Source: Halovulum sp039190275
GTDB taxonomy: Bacteria > Pseudomonadota > Alphaproteobacteria > Rhodobacterales > Rhodobacteraceae
Length of the DNA: 64,000 nucleotides
Assembly: GCA_039190275.1 (NCBI GenBank)
Contig: JBCCYF010000005.1
Location: 9,608-73,607, forward strand
Reading direction: 5' to 3'
Shown here: piece by piece, positions 1-8,305 of the stretch
How positions within the stretch are numbered: position 1 is the first letter of the stretch
Layout of the letters: each line of letters starts with the position of its first letter
Position numbers and translations under genes: made by a program
Notes under the pieces: model-generated
The model's input: only the letters and a program-made list of their open reading frames with translations
What the model was told of the DNA's origin: nothing
The model's database searches: none

Positions 1-919
1 CGGCTTCGGTTCCGATGTTTGTTGCCGGAACCACCGTTGTCGTCAGGCGTTGGGGCAGGATCGACGATGCCTCCATACCGCCCCACCCCGCAATCCCCAG
101 GTCACCGGGGACCGTGATGCCGTTGGCCCGGGCATAGGCAATACCGCCAATAGCCATTTCGTCATTGTTGAAATAGACGGCATCAAGCCCGGAGTGACGG
201 GCCAGCAGTACTTCAAGGCCGTAGAATCCGGCGTAAAATCCGGGGTTATCATGTACAATTTCAGCCCCAGACAGTGGAACGGCAGCGGCTTGAAGCGCGG
301 CTTTGAACCCGTCCAACCGCCGAGAGCCGACCGATGGAACTCCCGCAAGCGCGCCGACATAGCCGATCTTCCTGTAGCCGCGCTGAACAAGGAACTGGCC
401 CATTTCATATCCGCTGTCGAAGTGGCTAAAGCCGACCGACATATCGATGGGGCTTGTGTTCAGATCCCAGATCTCCACGATCGGAACGGCCGCTGATTTG
501 ATCAGGTCGACGGCCTCGAGCGTGTGCTGCCGACCGGACAGGATCACACCCGCCGGACGCCAGGAAAAGATGCTACGCAGCCAATGGGCTTCATCCTGGG
601 GTGAATGATGGTGGCTGCCGATCATGGTTTGAAACCCCATTCTGGACAGCGCGCGATCCGCGCCATCCAGAACCTGCCCGAACAGAACCGAAGTAAGCCG
701 GGGTACGCTCACGCCGACCAAAGTCGATGCGCCTGTGGCACCAAAAGCGGCGGCCAGGCGGTTCGGCACATAGTCCAGCCGCTTGACCTCGGCCATGACT
801 TTGTCCCGCGTGTCATCGCTAAAGCCGCTGGCACCGCGCAATACGCGTGATACCGTCATTTTCGACACGCCAGAGGCGCGCGCGATATCTTCAAGACTGG
901 GCTTTCCGGTTTTCGCCAT
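1..919 (-). CDS. LacI-family transcriptional regulator (3' end outside window)
   Basis: About 306 codons are visible and the frame is still open at the left edge, so the C-terminus is missing. The start is the ATG at 919-917. The N-terminus has the LacI helix-turn-helix (LEDIARASGVSKMTVSRVL, about residues 9-27), followed by the hinge and a periplasmic-binding-protein-like effector domain (LVGVSVPRL, FNNDEMAIGG, GIAGWGGMEA). It diverges from a sugar ABC transporter, with a perfect palindrome in between, so it most likely represses that transporter and itself and responds to the sugar or a derivative. The helix-turn-helix and operator resemble GntR-type (gluconate) LacI proteins. The effector is unknown. 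Confidence 0.93.
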   Translation of the reverse strand, partial: MAKTGKPSLEDIARASGVSKMTVSRVLRGASGFSDDTRDKVMAEVKRLDYVPNRLAAAFGATGASTLVGVSVPRLTSVLFGQVLDGADRALSRMGFQTMIGSHHHSPQDEAHWLRSIFSWRPAGVILSGRQHTLEAVDLIKSAAVPIVEIWDLNTSPIDMSVGFSHFDSGYEMGQFLVQRGYRKIGYVGALAGVPSVGSRRLDGFKAALQAAAVPLSGAEIVHDNPGFYAGFYGLEVLLARHSGLDAVYFNNDEMAIGGIAYARANGITVPGDLGIAGWGGMEASSILPQRLTTTVVPATNIGTEA

Positions 920-1029
920 AGCGCTTCATGCCACAATTCACGGCACAGATCACCCCTCTGGGAGGCAGCCATTTGTTTGCGCTATTTTGCTTGACACCGG
1001 CCAACCTAAATATGACCATCACCGTCTAA

Positions 1030-1043
1030 CGTTACCGGTAACG
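1030..1043. promoter_or_regulatory. Palindromic operator for the LacI-type regulator, with an upstream -35-like box
   Basis: CGTTACCGGTAACG is a perfect 14-bp palindrome with a central CG, the usual form of LacI-family operators. It is very close to the E. coli GntR (gluconate repressor) site as I remember it. It lies 34 bp before the transporter start and 110 bp before the divergent regulator start. A TTGACA at 991-996 points towards the transporter, but no good -10 is seen at the right spacing, so the promoter is only suggested. Confidence 0.75.
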
Positions 1044-1077
1044 CCAATAAGTGCCGGGACAGGGGAGCGACGATATC

Positions 1078-2571
1078 ATGACCGCCAATGCGGGTTTATT
1101 CTTTGATAGTATCGTCAAAACATTTGGCGGTACGCATGCGTTGCGAGGGGTGTCACTGCGGATAGAGCGGGGAGAGATCGTGGCCCTGCTGGGCGAGAAT
1201 GGTGCCGGCAAATCTACGCTGATCAAGACGCTGGGCGGGATACATCGCCCCGACAGCGGCAGTGTCAGCGTCGATGGCGTCCGATATGAACACCTTGCCG
1301 GGAAATCAAACAAGCGGCAGGCGGTCGCATTTATCCACCAGGATCTTGGCCTGATCGAATGGATGTCGGTGGCCGAGAATATTGCCCTGGCGATCGGATA
1401 CCGCGGCAGCCGTGGACGCATCAATTGGCGCGAGACCGGCCGCGTTGCGCAAGATGCTCTTCGGCTGGTAGAGGCCGACTTTCCCGCCACGGCCCGGGTG
1501 TCGAGCCTGTCCAGAACCGAAAAGTCGCTGGTGGCGATTGCGCGCGCGCTGGCCGTACAATGCGATTTCCTGGTCCTGGACGAGCCCACGGCCAGCCTTC
1601 CGGCGGATGAGGTCGAGCGCCTGTTCAACGCCCTGCGTCCGCTCAAGGAAAAGGGGGTCGGCATGATTTATGTCTCGCACCGCCTGGACGAGATATTTCA
1701 GATCGCGGATCGGGTTGCGGTCCTGCGCGACGGCCAGATGGTCGGCCTGCGCGAAGTACAGCATACCACCCCAGAGGAACTGGTCAGTTTGATCGTGGGG
1801 CGCAAAACCCGCGAAATCAATCGGCCTGACGTACAGTCCGGGTCCGAGGTCCTGAAAGTCCGCAATCTCACGACAGGTGCGACCGGCCCCATCACTTTCA
1901 ACGTCAAGCGGGGCGAACTCGTCGGCCTGGTTGGGTTGCGCGGGGCAGGGCACGAGGATGTCGGCCGCAGCCTGTTCGGCGTTGCCCCGCACCAGGGACA
2001 GATCCTTTTGGAGGGTCAAACGCCGGATCTGACAAACCCGCAGACCGCCATGGCGTCGGGTTTTGGGTTTGTGGCCCGCGACCGGGTAAACGAAAGCGTC
2101 GCCCCTTCGCTGTCGATCCGCGAAAACACGTTCATCAACCCATCCGCCACGGGGCGCGGTCCGCTCAGCTTCATGGCAGCGCGGGCCGAAGCGGAGGCGT
2201 GCAGCAGGATCGGGGCGACTGTGGGCCTGTCACCAAACCAGCCCGCGCTGGCGATCGAGGCTCTTTCGGGCGGCAACCAGCAGAAAATCGTCGTCGGCCG
2301 CTGGATTAGAACGAAACGCAAATTCCTGATCGCCGAAGATCCCACGGCCGGTGTGGATGTCGGCGCCAAAGCCGAGATTTATCATCTTCTGTTCGATGCT
2401 CTGTCCGGTGGTATGGGGGTTCTGGTGGTCTCTACCGACTTCGAAGAAGTTGCCAACATCTGCCACCGGGCAATCGTGTTTAGCCGCGGACAAATCGTGG
2501 ACGAGCTTTCAGGGGTCGAACTGTCAACGGAACAGCTGATACAGGCCGCCTCGGCCGGTGAAGCAGCATAG
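1078..2571 (+). CDS. Sugar ABC transporter ATP-binding protein (RbsA/XylG type)
   Basis: The energising subunit of a carbohydrate ABC importer of the CUT2 (ribose/xylose) type. It has two fused nucleotide-binding domains. The first has an intact Walker A (GENGAGKST) and Walker B (FLVLDEPTA), with a degraded signature (LSRTEKS). The second has a degenerate Walker A (GLRGAGHED) and an intact signature (LSGGNQQK), an asymmetry typical of RbsA. I chose the ATG at 1078 because AGGGGAG lies 10 bp before it and homology begins there; an upstream GTG at 1051 lacks such a site. The permease starts 12 bp after the stop. The sugar cannot be read from the sequence. Confidence 0.93.
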   Translation: MTANAGLFFDSIVKTFGGTHALRGVSLRIERGEIVALLGENGAGKSTLIKTLGGIHRPDSGSVSVDGVRYEHLAGKSNKRQAVAFIHQDLGLIEWMSVAENIALAIGYRGSRGRINWRETGRVAQDALRLVEADFPATARVSSLSRTEKSLVAIARALAVQCDFLVLDEPTASLPADEVERLFNALRPLKEKGVGMIYVSHRLDEIFQIADRVAVLRDGQMVGLREVQHTTPEELVSLIVGRKTREINRPDVQSGSEVLKVRNLTTGATGPITFNVKRGELVGLVGLRGAGHEDVGRSLFGVAPHQGQILLEGQTPDLTNPQTAMASGFGFVARDRVNESVAPSLSIRENTFINPSATGRGPLSFMAARAEAEACSRIGATVGLSPNQPALAIEALSGGNQQKIVVGRWIRTKRKFLIAEDPTAGVDVGAKAEIYHLLFDALSGGMGVLVVSTDFEEVANICHRAIVFSRGQIVDELSGVELSTEQLIQAASAGEAA

Positions 2572-2583
2572 AAAGAGCGCAGC

Positions 2584-3606
2584 ATGCAATCCATTGAATC
2601 AGACGCTCTGGAACCCACGCAGGACCAACTGGCGCCGCTGACACCGATCCAACGACTTATCCGTCTGGCGCCGGTGTACGGTCTGGTGATCCTGATGTTC
2701 GGGTTGATCATCCTGTTTTCAATTCTCTTGCCGGACACGTTTCCGACCAAGCTGAACCTGCGGGCGATCATCTCCGACAAGTCGATTATCGCGCTGTTGT
2801 CGCTGGCGGCAATGATCCCGATGGTGGCGGGGCGGATCGATCTGACGGTGGGATACGGTATTGTGCTTTGGCACATACTCGCGATCTCGCTTCAGACAGT
2901 TTACGGGTTTCCCTGGCCTGTTGCGGTCCTTGTCGTGCTGGCTTTGGGCGCACTTACCGGCTTTTTCAACGGTGTGCTGGTTGAGATCGCCAAGATCGAC
3001 GCCTTCATCGCGACCTTGGGTACGGGCACAGTGCTCTACGCGCTGGCGCTTTGGCATACGGGTGGTCGCCAGGTTGTGGGGGTTCTGCCCGAAGGTTTCT
3101 ACGCATTGAACGGCACATTCGTCTTCGGCCTGCCCATCACGGGCTATTACGTGTTGGTCATTACCATCACCATGTGGCTGATCCTGGAGTACACACCGAT
3201 CGGCCGGTACCTTTATGCCATTGGCGCCAACATCAAAGCCGCTGAACTGAATGGTATTCCCACCCGCAAATTCGTTGTCGGTGCCTTTGTTACATCGGGC
3301 ACTTTGACGGCACTGACGGGTGTCTTGCTTGCCTCAAAACTACGGATTGGCCAGGCCAGCGTCGGGCTGGAATATCTGTTGCCGGCGCTTGTGGGCGCAT
3401 TCCTGGGATCGACGACCATCAAGCCGGGCCGCGTCAACGTCTGGGGCACGATTGTGGGGGTTGTGATCCTGGCCGTGGGCATCTCGGGGATCCAGCAGTT
3501 CGGCGGATCGTTCTGGGTCGAGCCGATGTTCAATGGCGTAACACTGCTCGTCGCAATCGGGATCGCGGGGTACGCGCAGCGCCGCAGGGGGACCACAGGC
3601 TCGTAA
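2584..3606 (+). CDS. Sugar ABC transporter permease (RbsC type)
   Basis: Inner-membrane permease of the same CUT2 importer, 340 residues, close to the usual RbsC length. Many hydrophobic segments are visible, including about residues 35-55, 70-90, 100-125 and 295-330, and there is the family's GRIDLTVGYG-type loop near residue 83. It sits between the ATPase and the binding protein, all on one strand with short gaps, so the three form one transcription unit. The ribosome site is weak (purine-rich AGAAAGAG before the ATG), which may mean coupled translation with the upstream gene. Confidence 0.92.
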   Translation: MQSIESDALEPTQDQLAPLTPIQRLIRLAPVYGLVILMFGLIILFSILLPDTFPTKLNLRAIISDKSIIALLSLAAMIPMVAGRIDLTVGYGIVLWHILAISLQTVYGFPWPVAVLVVLALGALTGFFNGVLVEIAKIDAFIATLGTGTVLYALALWHTGGRQVVGVLPEGFYALNGTFVFGLPITGYYVLVITITMWLILEYTPIGRYLYAIGANIKAAELNGIPTRKFVVGAFVTSGTLTALTGVLLASKLRIGQASVGLEYLLPALVGAFLGSTTIKPGRVNVWGTIVGVVILAVGISGIQQFGGSFWVEPMFNGVTLLVAIGIAGYAQRRRGTTGS

Positions 3607-3649
3607 AGGGTCTGGAATATGACTGAAATCAACAATCGGAGGAAATCAC

Positions 3650-4741
3650 ATGATCAGACGTACGTTAATACTCGGCTCGTTGGCGCTTGGATTGGCAGCG
3701 GCCCCGGCCTCGGCCGATGCTATTGCCGACGCGCTGGCCCTGGTCGAGAAACATGCCGGCCAGAAAGTGGAATGGGATGGCCCGACCGAGGGTCCCGCCG
3801 CAGCCGAGGCCAAAACCATAGTTGTGGTGGCAGCGGACATGAAAAACGGTGGTGTGCTGGGGGTCTCCAGTGGCATCGAGGAGGCGGCGGCGGCCATAGG
3901 CTGGGACGTACGGGTGCTGGACGGGGCCGGGTCCATTTCGGGCCGCGCGGCAGCGTTCAATCAGGCCTTGGCCCTGTCCCCGGACGGCATCATCATCAAC
4001 GGCCTCGACGCGGTCGAACAACAGGCCGCCATGGCCTCGGCGCGCGACGCGAACATTCCGATGGTGGGCTGGCATGCCTCCCCGGTTATCGGTCCGGACC
4101 CCGATAGCGGCCTGTTTGCCAATGTCTCGACCGACGCGATGGAGGTGTCTGCGGCCGCAGCCCAATGGGCCTTTGCGGATGCGGGCGGCAAACCTGGTGT
4201 GGTGATCTTTACCGACAGTACCTATTCCATCGCCATCGCCAAGGCGGACCGGATCAAGGAAACCATTGAAGCGCTTGGCGGAACGGTGCTGGAGTACGTC
4301 GACACGCCCATTGCCGATACGTCCAACCGGATGCCAACCCTGACCACTGCACTGTTGCAACGGCACGGCACTGCCTGGACGCACAGTCTGGCCATCAATG
4401 ACATTTACTTTGATTTCATGGGCCCGTCGCTTGCCGCAGCGGGCCTCAAGGGCACCGATGCGCCGAAATCGGTTGCGGCCGGTGATGGTTCCGAGAGTGC
4501 GTATCAGCGCATCCGTGCCGACCAGTATCAGGCCGTCACGGTCGCCGAGCCGCTCAACCTTCAGGGGTGGCAGCTGATCGACGAGTTGAACCGCGCGCTG
4601 CAGGGGGAGCCCTGGTCCGGCTACACGTCGCCCCTGCATGTTGTCACGAAAGACAACATCAGCTTCGATGGCGGCGATCGGAACATTTTTGATCCCGGCA
4701 ATGGCTACCGCGAGGCTTATGCCAAGATCTGGGGCAAATAG
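3650..4741 (+). CDS. Periplasmic sugar-binding protein (RbsB type)
   Basis: Substrate-binding subunit of the CUT2 importer, 363 residues. It has a clear Sec signal peptide (MIRRTLILGSLALGLAAAP, cleaved near ASA-DA) and then a type I periplasmic binding fold (TIVVVAADMKNGG, DGIIINGLDA, VAAGDGSESAY). A strong Shine-Dalgarno (GGAGG) sits 9 bp before the ATG. It is last in the transporter operon and is followed directly by a strong rho-independent terminator. The binding protein normally sets specificity, but I cannot assign a ligand. The dehydrogenase and lactonase cluster just downstream suggests a sugar or sugar acid. Confidence 0.92.
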   Translation: MIRRTLILGSLALGLAAAPASADAIADALALVEKHAGQKVEWDGPTEGPAAAEAKTIVVVAADMKNGGVLGVSSGIEEAAAAIGWDVRVLDGAGSISGRAAAFNQALALSPDGIIINGLDAVEQQAAMASARDANIPMVGWHASPVIGPDPDSGLFANVSTDAMEVSAAAAQWAFADAGGKPGVVIFTDSTYSIAIAKADRIKETIEALGGTVLEYVDTPIADTSNRMPTLTTALLQRHGTAWTHSLAINDIYFDFMGPSLAAAGLKGTDAPKSVAAGDGSESAYQRIRADQYQAVTVAEPLNLQGWQLIDELNRALQGEPWSGYTSPLHVVTKDNISFDGGDRNIFDPGNGYREAYAKIWGK

Positions 4742-4766
4742 CACTCCGGATCCAAGCTATTGTTGT

Positions 4767-4800
4767 AACGCCAGCCTAGGCGTCAGGCTGGCGTTTTATT
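4767..4800 (+). terminator. Rho-independent terminator of the sugar transporter operon
   Basis: A perfect 11-bp stem (AACGCCAGCCT at 4767-4777, AGGCTGGCGTT at 4785-4795) with a 7-nt loop, followed by a T-rich tail. It begins 26 bp after the binding-protein stop codon and separates the transporter from the following hydrolase gene. Confidence 0.92.
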
Positions 4801-4842
4801 ATGCAAGTGGACCATATCTGCCGAAATGGACCGGTTTGCCCC

Positions 4843-4873
4843 TTTCGATTTTCGAAACCTGTTTATATTTATA
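4843..4873 (+). promoter_or_regulatory. Inverted repeat and AT-rich promoter-like region before the hydrolase gene
   Basis: TTTCGA-TTT-TCGAAA (4843-4857) is a perfect 6-3-6 inverted repeat. It is followed at once by TTTATATTTATA (4862-4873), which could serve as a -10 region, about 20 bp before the ATG at 4894. This looks like an operator next to a promoter, but no regulator can be tied to it. Confidence 0.4.
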
Positions 4874-4893
4874 GGGGCACGGAAAGGAACAGC

Positions 4894-5652
4894 ATGGCAC
4901 GTCCCATCGTCGGTATTGTCGGCAACCATCATCTGATAAATGATGAATACCCTGTTCAGGGTGTTGGGCAGTCGAACGTTGAAGCGGTGGCCGAGGTCTC
5001 CGGAGCATTGCCATTGATCGTTCCGGCGCTGCCGGACCAGGTGGACGTCTCAGACTTGCTGGCGGCGGTGGATGGTATCGTTCTGACCGGGGGGCGGCCG
5101 AATGTTCATCCCGAGCTCTATGGCCACCAGCCGACCGAGGCGCACGGAACATTCGATCTCAACCGCGATAACCTGGTGCTGCCGCTGATCCGTGCCTGCG
5201 TCGATGTCGGTCGCCCTATACTGGGGATCTGCCGCGGGTTTCAGGAGTTTAACGTGGCGTTTGGGGGCACATTGCACCCTGAGATACGCGACCTCCCGGG
5301 CCGGATGAACCATCGCATGGATCCCGACGGCACTTTGGAAGAAAAGTTTGGCCGGACGCACCCGATCAAACTGACGCCCGGAGGGCAGTTTTCCAGGATC
5401 TTTGGCGCGGATGAGGTTGTGGTGAACACCCTTCATGGCCAGGGAATCGAAGAGTCTGGCGCGCGCGTCCGGATTGAAGGGTACGCGCATGACACCACGC
5501 CCGAGGCACTGGTCATTGAGGAGGCGCGTGGCTTTGCCATGGCGGTTCAGTGGCACCCCGAGTGGAACGCCGCCCAGAACCCGGTGTCACGCGCCCTGTT
5601 CGAAGCCTTTGGTCGCGCGATCAGCGGCGCGCGCCTACAGCGGGCTGGCTAG
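4894..5652 (+). CDS. Gamma-glutamyl-gamma-aminobutyrate hydrolase family protein (peptidase C26)
   Basis: A 252-residue class I glutamine-amidotransferase-fold hydrolase, the size of E. coli PuuD. The nucleophile elbow is GICRGFQEFN (Cys near residue 112), and the other catalytic residues are in VQWHPEW near the C-terminus. Family members cleave gamma-glutamyl amides such as gamma-glutamyl-GABA. I took the ATG at 4894 because GGAAAGGA precedes it and homology starts there. It has its own promoter-like region after a terminator, so it is not simply part of the transporter operon. No other putrescine-pathway genes are nearby, so the real substrate may differ. Confidence 0.88.
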   Translation: MARPIVGIVGNHHLINDEYPVQGVGQSNVEAVAEVSGALPLIVPALPDQVDVSDLLAAVDGIVLTGGRPNVHPELYGHQPTEAHGTFDLNRDNLVLPLIRACVDVGRPILGICRGFQEFNVAFGGTLHPEIRDLPGRMNHRMDPDGTLEEKFGRTHPIKLTPGGQFSRIFGADEVVVNTLHGQGIEESGARVRIEGYAHDTTPEALVIEEARGFAMAVQWHPEWNAAQNPVSRALFEAFGRAISGARLQRAG

Positions 5653-5758
5653 GGCGTTTGACAAAAGACCTGAAGCATTACGCATTACCTAACACCTAAC
5701 GCGTTGAGATCTTTAATTTCAGGCAGCGTTAGCTGATTCAGCTTTTCGCATAACGCTT
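5651..5758. repeat. Dispersed hairpin repeat, copy A
   Basis: An element of about 108 bp that aligns along its full length with the reverse complement of 38885-38989. Shared blocks include GCGTTTGAC, CCTGAAGCAT, AACGCGTTGA and CAGCGTTAG. The core CGTTGAGATCTTTAATTTCA lies at 5702-5721. Its ends are imperfect inverted repeats (AGGGCGTT and AACGCTTT). It fills the gap between the convergent hydrolase and ABM genes. Confidence 0.8.
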
Positions 5759-5813
5759 TAGGCCCGGAATACAGGCAGTTTTCAACCACGCAGCTATCCG
5801 GATGATCTGCCTT

Positions 5814-6125
5814 TCAGACAGGTGGGCCGCTTGATCCGTCCGCCAGACGGAGCAGGATCCGGACCGATTTTGAAAGGGTCAGTGCATCTGCTTGCGGTGC
5901 GAACTTCGCCATATGGGCGGATTCCAGATGAACCTGGAACGCGGCTGCGTTCGAGTACACTTCGTATAGCGTAAAGGATCCCTGTGCCTCAGGGTCGCTG
6001 CAAACGTCAAAAACATGGCAGTCAACTTCATTCTCGAGGGAATTCCGAGCCTGTTCGGCAAGCAACGCCGCGAACTGCGGTGCATCCGATGCGGACACGG
6101 TCCAGTCGACGAGGACAACATACAT
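5814..6125 (-). CDS. Antibiotic biosynthesis monooxygenase (ABM) domain protein
   Basis: A 103-residue protein with the dimeric ferredoxin-like ABM fold (VVLVDWTV, SLENEVDCHVFDV, SFTLYEVYSNAAAFQVHLES), typical of YgiN/LsrG-type small quinol monooxygenases or isomerases. AAAGGGA lies 7 bp before the ATG. It is divergent from the dehydrogenase operon at 6205 and shares with it a short region containing a perfect 14-bp palindrome, so both sides may answer to the same GntR regulator. The substrate is unknown. Confidence 0.85.
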   Translation of the reverse strand: MYVVLVDWTVSASDAPQFAALLAEQARNSLENEVDCHVFDVCSDPEAQGSFTLYEVYSNAAAFQVHLESAHMAKFAPQADALTLSKSVRILLRLADGSSGPPV

Positions 6126-6161
6126 CCAAAGATCCCTTTACGGCTTGCGCTGGTGATGGCT

Positions 6162-6175
6162 TAACGTATACGTTA
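6162..6175. promoter_or_regulatory. Palindromic operator, probably for the GntR regulator at 8302
   Basis: TAACGTATACGTTA is a perfect 14-bp palindrome in the 79-bp gap between the divergent ABM gene and the dehydrogenase gene. Its central GTATAC is the type of half-site pair bound by GntR-family winged helix-turn-helix proteins. The operon to its right encodes a FadR/FCD-type GntR regulator, so local autoregulation is the simplest reading. Confidence 0.6.
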
Positions 6176-6204
6176 TTGGCAGCGTGCGAACAAGAGGGCA
6201 GGCA

Positions 6205-7290
6205 ATGGGCTTCAGCATTTGTGTCTTCGATGGCGACGGGATCGGCCCCGAGATCATGGCGCCGACACTTCGCATTCTTGATCGCGCCGTTGCCCAGGCC
6301 GGAGGTCCGAACCTGACCTTCAGCCATCATCCCGCCGGTGCCGGACATTATGCCGAGACCGGCGAAGCGCTTCCCAAAGCATCGGTGGACGCTGCGCGCG
6401 CCTCGGATGCGATACTGCTGTCCGCCATGGGCCTTCCGTCGATCCGCAAGCCGGACGGAACCGAGATCACGCCGCAAATCGAGCTTCGCTTCGCTCTCAA
6501 CCTCTATGCCGGGGTCCGCCCGGTGCGGGTTTTTCCCGGTCAGAAGACCGTTCTTTCGGATCCGCGCGCGGCGGATATCGACTTTGTTTTGGTCCGGGAA
6601 AGCACCGAGGGCCTGTTTGCCCATATGAACGACGGCGTCGTGACCCAAACAGATGCGACCGAGGTTATGCGGATCACCAGGGCGACCTCGGAAAAGCTGT
6701 TCGATTTCAGCTTTCGGCTGACCCAACACCGTGCCAGCCGCAAGGGACGCAGGGGCCGTTTGACGTGCGTGGATAAGGCCAACGTCTTTCGTGCCTTCTG
6801 GTTCTTCCGCGAGATTTTTGAGGCCCGCGCACAACAGTATCCGGATGTCCAAACCGACGCGGCCTATGTCGATGCCATGGCCATGTGGTTCGTGCAGCGC
6901 CCCTGGGAGTTCGATGTCATGGTCACCGAGAACATGTTCGGCGACATTTTATCCGACCTCGGCGCGGGGCTCTTGGGTTCGCTCGGCCTCGCGCCTTCGG
7001 CCGATATCGGCGACGATATCGCGGTCTTCCAACCGTGCCATGGTTCGGCGCCCGATATTGCGGGGCAGGGCAAGGCGAACCCTCTGGCGATGATCCTGTC
7101 GGGGGCGATGATGCTGGACTGGCTAGGCACCGAACGACAGGCGCCGACGCTGACCGTCGCGGGTCAGGCAATAGACGATGCGGTGGCCAAAGTGATCGCG
7201 GACGGCGCATTCCTGACCGGAGATCTGGGCGGTTCGGCCAGCACCTCAGGCTGTGCCGACGCGGTTCTGTCAGCGCTCGGACCGGGCTGA
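6205..7290 (+). CDS. Isocitrate/isopropylmalate dehydrogenase family enzyme
   Basis: A NAD(P)-dependent beta-hydroxyacid oxidative decarboxylase of 361 residues. Visible motifs are the N-terminal DGDGIGPEI, the substrate-loop region VRESTEGLF, the K/D catalytic region (CVDKANVF, NMFGDILSDLGAGL) and the C-terminal GSASTSG region. I chose the ATG at 6205 (GAGGGCAGG just upstream). It is probably not the leucine-pathway LeuB, because no leuCD is near and it leads a catabolic operon. Tartrate/malate-type or other sugar-acid dehydrogenases of this family fit better, but the substrate cannot be read. Confidence 0.85.
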   Translation: MGFSICVFDGDGIGPEIMAPTLRILDRAVAQAGGPNLTFSHHPAGAGHYAETGEALPKASVDAARASDAILLSAMGLPSIRKPDGTEITPQIELRFALNLYAGVRPVRVFPGQKTVLSDPRAADIDFVLVRESTEGLFAHMNDGVVTQTDATEVMRITRATSEKLFDFSFRLTQHRASRKGRRGRLTCVDKANVFRAFWFFREIFEARAQQYPDVQTDAAYVDAMAMWFVQRPWEFDVMVTENMFGDILSDLGAGLLGSLGLAPSADIGDDIAVFQPCHGSAPDIAGQGKANPLAMILSGAMMLDWLGTERQAPTLTVAGQAIDDAVAKVIADGAFLTGDLGGSASTSGCADAVLSALGPG

Positions 7291-7291
7291 C

Positions 7292-8305
7292 ATGCGGATC
7301 GGATGTGTCGGGGCCGGATACTTCGCCCAGTTCCAGCTGCGGGCATGGCATCGCATGCCGGAAGCACATCTGGTCGGCGTGGCAGATCAGGACCCCGCCC
7401 GACTGGCCGCGCTGGACCTGCCGCATGTGGCACATCATCCGGGTATCGCATCCTTGTTGGCGGATCATGATTTGGACATCCTGGACATCGCGACACCCCC
7501 GGCCACACACGCGTCGCTGATCCGCCAGGCCTTGGGCCGTGTCCCCGTGATCATCTGTCAAAAGCCGTTTTGCGCCAGCCTTGCCGAGGCTGAGGCAATG
7601 GTGGCTGAAGCTGGTGATACCATATTGATTGTGCACGAGAACTTTCGCTTTCAACCCTGGTACCGCGAGATCCGGCGGCTGCTGAACACAGGGCGTTTGG
7701 GTCGCGTGTTACAGGCCCGGTTCGCGCTCCGACCAGGCGACGGTCAGGGGGAGGAGGCGTATCTGGACCGTCAACCCTACTTTCGCGACATGCCCAGATT
7801 CCTGATCCGCGAGACCGGTATCCACTTCATTGATGTGTTTCGTTACCTTCTGGGAGAGCCGGAGGCGGTCTACGCGGATTTGCGCCGTGTGAACCCCGTT
7901 ATTGCGGGTGAAGATGCCGGTATTGTGATATTCGACCTTGCGGACGGCGGCCGTGCAGTATTCGATGGCAACCGCAATTTGGATCATGCCGCCGAGAACA
8001 CGCGTATGACGTTAGGGGAGATGGAGATCGAAGGGACCGATGCCACGCTCAGGCTCACCGGAGACGGCGCTATCCACATTCGCGCGCGCAACGGTGCTTC
8101 TTGGCAACGCCACCCCCATACCTTTGACGACATCGATTTTGGTGGAAATTGTGTCGAGGCCTTTCAGGCACATGTTCTGGCCGGGCTCTCCGGTAAGGCA
8201 ATGCTCGAGACCCGGGCAACCGAGTATCTCACCAACCTTCGACTGGAAGCGCTGATTTACGCCTCGGCCCAACAGGGCGCGAAATTGCCCCTCCCGCACC
8301 GATGA
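7292..8305 (+). CDS. Gfo/Idh/MocA family oxidoreductase
   Basis: A 337-residue NAD(P)-dependent oxidoreductase. The Rossmann motif GCVGAGYFAQF is at residues 4-14, the family's cofactor-loop motif appears as CQKPF (usually EKP) near residue 90, and ETGIHFIDVFRYL is the typical catalytic-helix region. These enzymes usually oxidise sugars, inositols or amino-sugar derivatives. The ATG follows the previous stop by 1 bp, and its own stop overlaps the next gene (ATGA), so translation is coupled. With the dehydrogenase before it and the lactonase after it, it fits an oxidation, lactone opening and decarboxylation route. Confidence 0.88.
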   Translation: MRIGCVGAGYFAQFQLRAWHRMPEAHLVGVADQDPARLAALDLPHVAHHPGIASLLADHDLDILDIATPPATHASLIRQALGRVPVIICQKPFCASLAEAEAMVAEAGDTILIVHENFRFQPWYREIRRLLNTGRLGRVLQARFALRPGDGQGEEAYLDRQPYFRDMPRFLIRETGIHFIDVFRYLLGEPEAVYADLRRVNPVIAGEDAGIVIFDLADGGRAVFDGNRNLDHAAENTRMTLGEMEIEGTDATLRLTGDGAIHIRARNGASWQRHPHTFDDIDFGGNCVEAFQAHVLAGLSGKAMLETRATEYLTNLRLEALIYASAQQGAKLPLPHR

